This document shows positions 59,531 to 64,000 of a DNA stretch of 64,000 bases, piece after piece; the stretch's first letter is position 1; every line of letters begins with the position of its first letter. This DNA comes from Micrococcus terreus (GTDB lineage Bacteria; Actinomycetota; Actinomycetes; Actinomycetales; Micrococcaceae): contig NZ_FPCG01000002.1 in NCBI RefSeq assembly GCF_900116905.1, forward strand, positions 248,001-312,000, given 5' to 3'. Position numbers and translations under genes: made by a program. Under the pieces are notes generated by a model. The model saw nothing but the letters and a program-made list of their open reading frames with translations. It did no database searches and was not told the origin of the DNA.

Positions 59531-59888
59531 TGGCCTTCACGCTGTTCGCTAGTGCTCGCTGTCGGGCCTGTCGCTGTCGATCTGACGGTGAGCTGCTGCC
59601 CTCCCCGTAGACGACGACGCCGAGCTGACCGAGTAGTCGGGCCACTGAGTCGCGGTGCTTGCGCACTTCATCCCACAGTCGATTCACCACGGGCTGTCCG
59701 GTCGATCCTGTGGTGATCAGTTCCGAGCTGGTGGCGGCGGCGCGTAGGGTGTCCAGCTCATCGGTAGCGCGGCATGCCTCGCAGAGTAGTGCGGCCTCTG
59801 TTGTCGTCAGTGCTATCTGTGCTGTGATGCTCTCCCACAGCTTGCGTCCAGCGGCTGCCAGGTCGTCAGGTGCTGCGGTCTCTGTCAT
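59517..59888 (-). CDS. Second phage terminase small subunit-like protein (P27 family)
   Basis: 123 residues from ATG 59888. It has the same helical plan as its neighbour: AAGRKLWESITAQIALTTTE, AALLCEACRATDELDTLRAA, TGQPVVNRLWDEVRKHRDSV, then a Gln/Arg-rich tail (SDRQRQARQRALANSVKANG). Sequence identity between the two is low, so the duplication is old or the two came separately. The ATG overlaps the stop of a 32-residue frame as ATGA. Confidence 0.7.
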   Translation of the reverse strand: MTETAAPDDLAAAGRKLWESITAQIALTTTEAALLCEACRATDELDTLRAAATSSELITTGSTGQPVVNRLWDEVRKHRDSVARLLGQLGVVVYGEGSSSPSDRQRQARQRALANSVKANGKG

Positions 59889-59983
59889 GGTCTCAGCTCT
59901 CGGTCGTCGTCGAAAAACGTGGGGCCGGTGAAGTCCCCCCATCCGTACGGATCAAAATCTCCCTCCCCGGCGGTACTCGTCAT
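59885..59983 (-). CDS. 32-residue acidic protein before the terminase-like genes
   Basis: Starts MTSTAGEGDFDPYGWGDFTG and ends in an acidic run (FFDDDRELRP). ATGA overlap with the next gene supports it. No Shine-Dalgarno before its ATG (GGGCCCACC), which weakens the case. Could be a leader peptide coupling translation. Confidence 0.4.
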   Translation of the reverse strand: MTSTAGEGDFDPYGWGDFTGPTFFDDDRELRP

Positions 59984-60064
59984 GGAGGTGGGCCCGCCCC
60001 GACCCGGTGGCGTCCCGCGCTGTCCGTCGCAGTCGCTGTGGACCACGACGGACAGCGCAGAGAC

Positions 60065-60880
60065 TCACAGGGCGACGCGCTCTCGTGCGTGTGCTCGTCC
60101 AGCCTTGGCGACTCGCTCGGCCAGCGTGCTCGGCGTTGCCAGGCTCAGCGCAGCCTTGCCGTACTCACCGCGCGCGATACCGATCAGCACCAGGTCAGCA
60201 CCGATGCGTCGAATGTCTGCGGCCAGCTTCCGAATCGCCCGGGTCTGCTCCAGTTGCGGTTCATTGGCGACCTCATTGCCCACCCCGCGCACCTGCTCCA
60301 CTACCGGGGTCGGCAGCTCCACCAGTGGCAGCAGTGCGTTCAGATCAGATGGATAGTCGCTGTTCCCGTTCAAGCTTCGGAAGATTCCCGCGTAGGCGTT
60401 GAACCGTGCCAGGGACTCGCGCACGGTGTTCAGGGCGGCACCAGCATCGGCCTGAATCACCGCCTCAGCATCCAGTGCAGATGCACCGGCGGGAAGCTTG
60501 CCCACGGCTTGGGTGAAGGTCTTGACCAGCTTGTCGAACGGGGCCTTCAGATCCAGGGTGGCCTGCTCCAGATAGTCCGGCATGGCAGCCCGGACCACGT
60601 ACGGGAACACTTCGCTGAACTCTTTACGCAGAGCGTCTGCGGCCTGTGCCTGTCGAATCTGCTCCAGGGCATCGGCGTGCCAGACGTCCACGTCATCGGC
60701 CTGTAGTGCTTCCTGAGCGAGAGTGTTGGCGACCTGACGGGCGGTAGGGGCACTGTCGATCTTGTGCTGAATCTCGGTGCCCAGACTCGGCGCGGTCAGA
60801 CCGGCCTGCCGATAGGCGGTGATGATGTTGCCCATGTGGTTCAGGTCGGTGGTGATGGGGCGGGAGTAGATGTTGCTCAT
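60065..60880 (-). CDS. 271-residue helical protein of the element, unknown
   Basis: Begins MSNIYSRPITTDLNHMGNII with GAGAGGAAAC upstream. Almost all alpha-helical by composition (Ala/Leu/Gln/Glu rich), no Cys, no membrane segment. Segments such as APFDKLVKTFTQAVGKLPAG and LARFNAYAGIFRSLNG are distinctive but I do not recognise a family. Size and helicity would suit a scaffold or DNA-binding accessory protein; this is speculation. Coupled to the upstream 65-residue gene by ATGA. Confidence 0.75.
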   Translation of the reverse strand: MSNIYSRPITTDLNHMGNIITAYRQAGLTAPSLGTEIQHKIDSAPTARQVANTLAQEALQADDVDVWHADALEQIRQAQAADALRKEFSEVFPYVVRAAMPDYLEQATLDLKAPFDKLVKTFTQAVGKLPAGASALDAEAVIQADAGAALNTVRESLARFNAYAGIFRSLNGNSDYPSDLNALLPLVELPTPVVEQVRGVGNEVANEPQLEQTRAIRKLAADIRRIGADLVLIGIARGEYGKAALSLATPSTLAERVAKAGRAHARERVAL

Positions 60881-61074
60881 GGCGTTTCCTCTCGGTGGGT
60901 GATGCGGTCGTGGTTCTCGGCGTCCATCTGCTCGAACGCTCGCTCTAGTAGTTCGATCCCGGCGACTCTGCGCTGGGCAGCTCGCCTCTGCTGCTCCTGG
61001 GCTTCGAGTCGCTTCTGCTCCAGCGACTCGGCCCACTTGTCGAATCCGGCCTTGAACTCGTCCTGGATGCTCAC
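60877..61074 (-). CDS. 65-residue coiled-coil protein of the element
   Basis: MSIQDEFKAGFDKWAESLEQ followed by a Gln/Arg/Glu-rich helix (KRLEAQEQQRRAAQRRVAG). A single long amphipathic helix, likely oligomeric. Overlaps both neighbours by ATGA. Function unknown. Confidence 0.7.
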   Translation of the reverse strand: MSIQDEFKAGFDKWAESLEQKRLEAQEQQRRAAQRRVAGIELLERAFEQMDAENHDRITHREETP

Positions 61075-61340
61075 GGGTAGACCTCGGCGTCGTCGGGGTT
61101 CAGGCGGATGGACTCGATGGCGTCCGCCAACTGGAGGGCCAGGCGGCGTGCGTCCTCGACGTGGAGCATCTGCCGGGGCCTGCCGAGACTGAAGATCCCA
61201 ACACCGGCGAACGTGCTGCCGTCGCTACGGGTGATGACCACGCGGTCAGAGTTGATGGTCTGCGAGATCTCTTGGTTGTGTTCCCACATGCGGGGCTGGG
61301 TCGTGAACCGCTTGGGCTTGGGGTTGGTTGGCATGGTCAT
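61071..61340 (-). CDS. 89-residue protein of the element, unknown
   Basis: Begins MTMPTNPKPKRFTTQPRMWE; a small beta-rich centre (VVITRSDGSTFAGVGIF) then a helix (VEDARRLALQLADAIESIRL). The end resembles that of the 91-residue protein at 57031. ATGA overlaps on both sides make it a firm operon member. Confidence 0.7.
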   Translation of the reverse strand: MTMPTNPKPKRFTTQPRMWEHNQEISQTINSDRVVITRSDGSTFAGVGIFSLGRPRQMLHVEDARRLALQLADAIESIRLNPDDAEVYP

Positions 61341-61510
61341 TCGTCCTCCGGCATCTCGTGCGGCAGATCAGGTTCAGGTGTGCCGTCAGCGGCCACCAGA
61401 CCGGGCAACGTGCGCTGTCCGGGGATCGGTAGGTGTTCGGGCAGGGTCAGTCCGTGGCGACGCTCTAGAGCGGCCCAGAAGGCATCTGCCGGTGGGGTGC
61501 GTGGGGTCAT
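61337..61510 (-). CDS. 57-residue protein of the element
   Basis: Begins MTPRTPPADAFWAALERRHG, then LTLPEHLPIPGQRTLPGLVA and an acidic end (PDLPHEMPEDE). First gene after the repeat array; AGGAACC lies before the ATG and the stop overlaps the next start as ATGA. Function unknown. Confidence 0.6.
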   Translation of the reverse strand: MTPRTPPADAFWAALERRHGLTLPEHLPIPGQRTLPGLVAADGTPEPDLPHEMPEDE

Positions 61511-61574
61511 GGATGGTTCCTGTTCTCGGTCGGAATGAGCCGACGGACTTCGGGCAGAACTAGGTCGAACCCCG

Positions 61575-61648
61575 AACCCCGTCTATAGACGGGGTTGACG
61601 GGGTTCGTAGTCCGTCGCGACGGGGTTAGACGGGGTTAGACGGGGTTC
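61575..61648. repeat. Iteron-like array of GACGGGGTT and a 22-bp palindrome
   Basis: Five direct copies of GACGGGGTT: two in tandem (61588-61605) and three with an exact 10-bp period (61619, 61629, 61639; unit GACGGGGTTA). One inverted copy (61575-61583) makes a perfect 22-bp palindrome with the first direct copy (arms AACCCCGTCTA and TAGACGGGGTT). The array covers the 3' end of the ATPase gene and the promoter region of the downstream genes. Candidate replication origin or operator. Confidence 0.8.
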
Positions 61649-62745
61649 GGTTCTGAAGGCAGGTAGTACGCCTTGCCGCCGCCTCGGCCCTGCCGCTCGA
61701 CCTCGACGATCAGACCCTGAGCAACGGCCTGTCGTCGGGCAGTGCGGATAGCTGAGACGGCACCGGGAAGTGTCTCCAGACCTGAGCCTGAGACCCCGGG
61801 GTGCAGTCCGACGTACTCCACGATCTGAGGAAGTAGCTCGGCTGTCTGCGCGGCGTCTCGGCTCTGCTTCCGATTGCCCTCGGTCAGCGTGAGTCGCCGG
61901 GTGGATTCGTCATAGGACAGAGCACGCTCGGCCTCATCGACGTTGCGACCGAACGCGGAGAAGTACCGGGGCGACGATGGATCATCGGCGTCCTGACGTA
62001 CCAGCTTCCACGTGGATTCGGGCCAGTCCTGCAACCGTGAGTCACCCCGGGATCGTTCCCCGCTGTGGCCCATGTGATGCACGACGACGGCCTCTGTCGC
62101 CTCGGACTCCTTCAGGAAGGCATCGAAGGCCACCAGGAAGCGTCCGGCCTCGCGGTTCTCATCCAGCCCCAACGCGTCCAGGACCGGGCGCAGACAGTCG
62201 AACAGCACCACTCCGGGACTGTGCAGGGCCTCGGCCCACTGGGCGCGTACAGAGCCGTCCAGCAGATCGAACGATCCGACACTGCCGCGCAGAGACACCA
62301 GGCGCACGGCATCGGTGTTCTGTATGTTCTGTGCCCTGAGCCAGCTGCGCAGCATCCGTTCATCCAGCTCGTTGTCGATCAGCGTGACCGTCGTGGTCTG
62401 GTGGACCTCGAACGTCTCTAGGAACGGGTCACCGTCCACCAGGGAGCGGATCAGGTTGCCTAGCAACGTGGTCTTGCCGGACTTGTACTGTGCGGCCAGG
62501 ATCACCCGGGCACCAGCGGTCAGCAGTCCCTCGATCACATACTGAGTCCGTTCATCCGGGATGGACAGGAACTCAGTCAGAGTGCGAACCGGGGGCAGGG
62601 TGACCGGCGTGCGGCTCTCAGCCTCGACCAGCTTCCGGGCCTCGGCACGTGCTCGCATGCGCTGGGCTTCGCGGTAGACCTCCATCGTGAAGTCAGGTAG
62701 CTCGACCTCGATCTGCTCCAGGTCCAGCGGTGATAGCTCACTCAT
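61636..62745 (-). CDS. AAA family ATPase, RepA-like (DnaB-type hexameric helicase fold)
   Basis: 369 residues from ATG 62745. P-loop AAQYKSGKTTLLGNLIRSLV near 85; Walker B VVLFDCLRPVLDALGLDENR; AVVVHHMGHSGERSRGDSRL, then QDWPESTWKL, the HH...RGxSxLxDWPD block typical of AAA_25/RepA-like ATPases. A C-terminal winged-helix-like part (TAELLPQIVEYVGLHPGVSG, RRQAVAQGLIVEVERQG) could bind DNA. Such proteins serve replication of plasmids, phages and satellites. The gene ends inside the GACGGGGTT array, supporting a replication role. Confidence 0.85.
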   Translation of the reverse strand: MSELSPLDLEQIEVELPDFTMEVYREAQRMRARAEARKLVEAESRTPVTLPPVRTLTEFLSIPDERTQYVIEGLLTAGARVILAAQYKSGKTTLLGNLIRSLVDGDPFLETFEVHQTTTVTLIDNELDERMLRSWLRAQNIQNTDAVRLVSLRGSVGSFDLLDGSVRAQWAEALHSPGVVLFDCLRPVLDALGLDENREAGRFLVAFDAFLKESEATEAVVVHHMGHSGERSRGDSRLQDWPESTWKLVRQDADDPSSPRYFSAFGRNVDEAERALSYDESTRRLTLTEGNRKQSRDAAQTAELLPQIVEYVGLHPGVSGSGLETLPGAVSAIRTARRQAVAQGLIVEVERQGRGGGKAYYLPSEPNPV

Positions 62746-62957
62746 GCGTTCACCCCCTGCCTGAATCGCTCGACCGACCGGCGGTGTGCAGCTTCGGCAC
62801 CTTCCCACCCTGAGAACATGCGTTCTGCTGACGCGGAGATGCGTGGGTGAACGTGAGGGCAGGACATCTCAGTGCGGCCCTGATCCAGTCCGGCGCGGTA
62901 GCCGTCCTGCCAGATGATCTGCTCATGCTCGATGGTGTTGCGGATGTCGGGGTTCAT
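62742..62957 (-). CDS. 71-residue protein of the element
   Basis: MNPDIRNTIEHEQIIWQDGY then RAGLDQGRTEMSCPHVHPRI. ATG 62957; overlaps the ATPase gene by ATGA and the upstream gene likewise. A Cys-x-His-x-His cluster (CPHVHP) could bind metal. Function unknown. Confidence 0.65.
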   Translation of the reverse strand: MNPDIRNTIEHEQIIWQDGYRAGLDQGRTEMSCPHVHPRISASAERMFSGWEGAEAAHRRSVERFRQGVNA

Positions 62958-63244
62958 GCGGCACCGTCCCACCCGAGTCCACGGACCGGGGCAAGCTTGC
63001 ACAGGGTGATCGACGCGGCCTGTCCGCGCTCCACAGCCTTATCCACAGCCCTCTGAGCGGCATGGAGCGACAGGAAAAACCGACGGCGGTAACGGACTTC
63101 TCCGGCGACCTTATGGGCCACCATGACGACATGAACACCGTTCAACATATCCACGGCATCGGGTAGACTAAGGGTGTCGCCAGCCAACGACTTTCGATCT
63201 GCCTCGGGTGCCAGCTCGGGGCGGATTTTCTTTGCCTCAGGCAT
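62954..63244 (-). CDS. 96-residue protein of the element
   Basis: From ATG 63244 (MPEAKKIRPELAPEADRKSL). The second half, VMVAHKVAGEVRYRRRFFLS, LHAAQRAVDKAVERGQAAS, is a small alpha/beta unit seen in many unnamed actinobacteriophage proteins. Overlaps the upstream stop by 8 nt. Function unknown. Confidence 0.65.
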   Translation of the reverse strand: MPEAKKIRPELAPEADRKSLAGDTLSLPDAVDMLNGVHVVMVAHKVAGEVRYRRRFFLSLHAAQRAVDKAVERGQAASITLCKLAPVRGLGWDGAA

Positions 63245-63530
63245 GTTCACGGCCACCCCCTCGCCGGTCAGCGCGACGGGTTGCACGCTCGCCCGTGGGG
63301 TCGGCATAGGTCAGCACGACGGCCAGCGCGTCCGGGTCCAGCTCCACCACGTAGGAGAAGTTGCGGACGATCCAGGACCGAGACAGGTGCGGCATCCAGG
63401 ACTGCACCACGGCCACGGCATCACGCTTGGACAGACCGCACAGCTCCGACTGCATCTGAGCACAGTCATCAACCGTGAGGCTTCCGGCGGACGTAGCTCG
63501 GCGGGTCCGGGATTCGGTGAGCACACTCAT
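63237..63530 (-). CDS. 97-residue protein of the element
   Basis: Begins MSVLTESRTRRATSAGSLTV; middle VQSWMPHLSRSWIVRNFSYV and VELDPDALAVVLTYADPTGE. Overlaps the excisionase gene by ATGA. No family recognised. Confidence 0.65.
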   Translation of the reverse strand: MSVLTESRTRRATSAGSLTVDDCAQMQSELCGLSKRDAVAVVQSWMPHLSRSWIVRNFSYVVELDPDALAVVLTYADPTGERATRRADRRGGGREHA

Positions 63531-63784
63531 GCAGCACCACCACCGGAGACGTGCGCATAGGTGGCGGGGTTGACCTCGCGGCGCATCTTGCGCAGGTCGG
63601 CAGGGTCGATACGCAGGACACGGGCACCGTAGAAGTAGGCTCGCAGCTCGCCGCGTGAGATCCAGCGGCGGACGGTCGGCACAGACGTGCCGGTCAGGTC
63701 CGCAACTTCCTTGACGGTCAGTTGTCGTTCGATAGTGCCGCGGGCATGAGAATGGCCCACGGTGGAGGACTGTACGGATGGCAC
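63527..63784 (-). CDS. Excisionase-like helix-turn-helix DNA-binding protein
   Basis: 85 residues from GTG 63784, with GAGAGGGG about 10 nt upstream. The MerR/excisionase-type HTH is clear: QLTVKEVADLTGTSVPTVRR, WISRGELRAYFYGARVLRID, then PADLRKMRREV. Such proteins control excision or early transcription of integrated elements. It heads the minus-strand gene train. Confidence 0.85.
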   Translation of the reverse strand: MPSVQSSTVGHSHARGTIERQLTVKEVADLTGTSVPTVRRWISRGELRAYFYGARVLRIDPADLRKMRREVNPATYAHVSGGGAA

Positions 63785-63895
63785 GATGATTGATCCCCTC
63801 TCGGGTCTCAACCGGGTGCCAGATCCGGTGTCCGGGATTCCATCCGCGGGCCTAGTAGACGACTACAGGATACCACCTGTGACGCATGGTGATCT
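63785..63895 (-). promoter_or_regulatory. Promoter/operator region of the element operon
   Basis: TATCCT on the minus strand (63867-63872) is a good -10. The palindrome GTAGTCGTCTAC (63855-63866) lies right at the expected start of transcription, an arrangement suited to repressor binding. Leader about 75 nt. Confidence 0.5.
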
Positions 63896-64000
63896 TCAGG
63901 CCGTGACGATGACCTCCGCATGCCCGGCCTTGATGTCCCGTGTGACCTGTTCGCGGTCGATCAGCGCGTCATGGATGTGGTCACAACTCAGCGTCAGGTT
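63896..64000 (-). CDS. C-terminal end of a further element gene (cut by window edge)
   Basis: 34 codons open to the edge, ending DREQVTRDIKAGHAEVIVTA and a TGA. It includes SCDHIHDALID. Too short for a family call; its position upstream of the excisionase-like gene is where an integrase or replication gene often lies. Confidence 0.5.
   Translation of the reverse strand, partial: NLTLSCDHIHDALIDREQVTRDIKAGHAEVIVTA

Larger units (their letters stand above)
57031..64000. mobile_element. Integrated phage-satellite-like or reduced prophage element (right end outside window)
   Basis: A compact run of small genes of phage/element type: an excisionase-like HTH protein, an AAA/RepA-like ATPase, iteron-like repeats, two P27-type terminase small subunits, a zinc-finger protein and membrane proteins, nearly all on the minus strand with ATGA overlaps. 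No large terminase, portal, capsid or tail gene is visible and no integrase lies within the window. Codon use is less GC3-extreme than in the chromosome. Left boundary approximate; a genomic island that replicates as a plasmid is an alternative. Confidence 0.7.

Noticed and set aside
61575-61648. CRISPR array
   Set aside because: Units of 9-10 bp with 0-14 bp between them are far too short; no cas genes. Iterons or operators fit better.

Overview
The window is high-GC DNA, and its gene order and families point to an actinobacterium of the order Micrococcales, most likely family Micrococcaceae. The evidence is the rho-prfA-prmC-tsaC-wecA-atpIBEFHAGDC-DUF2550 order, the NucS mismatch endonuclease, the fused 2-oxoglutarate enzyme Kgd, the SigR/RsrA mycothiol-stress pair, the GuaB1-type enzyme and the 24-residue ribosomal protein bL37. 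I cannot name the genus from sequence alone.

Bases 1-56.3 kb are core chromosome. From left to right: a truncated membrane protein and an AI-2E family exporter; nucS; the full F1Fo ATP synthase operon on the minus strand, preceded by wecA/tagO-like, tsaC, prmC, prfA and rho; a minus-strand amino-acid block argS-lysA-hom-thrC-thrB; tRNA-Arg(CCG); ykvI, tag, gabD and an acetyltransferase on the plus strand; putP; hrpA; a HIT/sulfurtransferase/metallo-beta-lactamase-fold cluster; zur with the znuABC zinc importer and a clear palindromic Zur-box candidate; two CNNM/CorC-type proteins; guaB1; kgd; a catalytically degenerate SGNH-like protein; bL37; rsrA-sigR; and an aroA-rsgA-hisN-fluC-fluC operon.

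From about 56.6 kb to the right edge the character changes. There is a 41-residue membrane protein behind a structured leader, a gene-poor stretch, and then a compact mobile element of at least 7 kb. The element is a minus-strand train of about 15 small genes, many joined by ATGA overlaps: an excisionase-like HTH protein, three unknown proteins, an AAA/RepA-like ATPase, an array of GACGGGGTT repeats, four unknown proteins, two P27-type terminase small subunits with no large terminase in view, a CxxC zinc-finger protein and small membrane proteins. This resembles a phage satellite or a reduced prophage; its far end and any integrase lie outside the window. A truncated HTH/ParB-like remnant carrying a 26-bp perfect palindrome sits near its left side.

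Regulation visible in the sequence includes a repeated pattern of TAnnnT-like -10 boxes placed 6-8 nt before start codons (nucS, argS, zur, guaB1, sigR, hisN), which predicts leaderless transcripts, and a possible two-promoter, two-start arrangement at sigR that parallels the SigR/SigR-prime system of Streptomyces.
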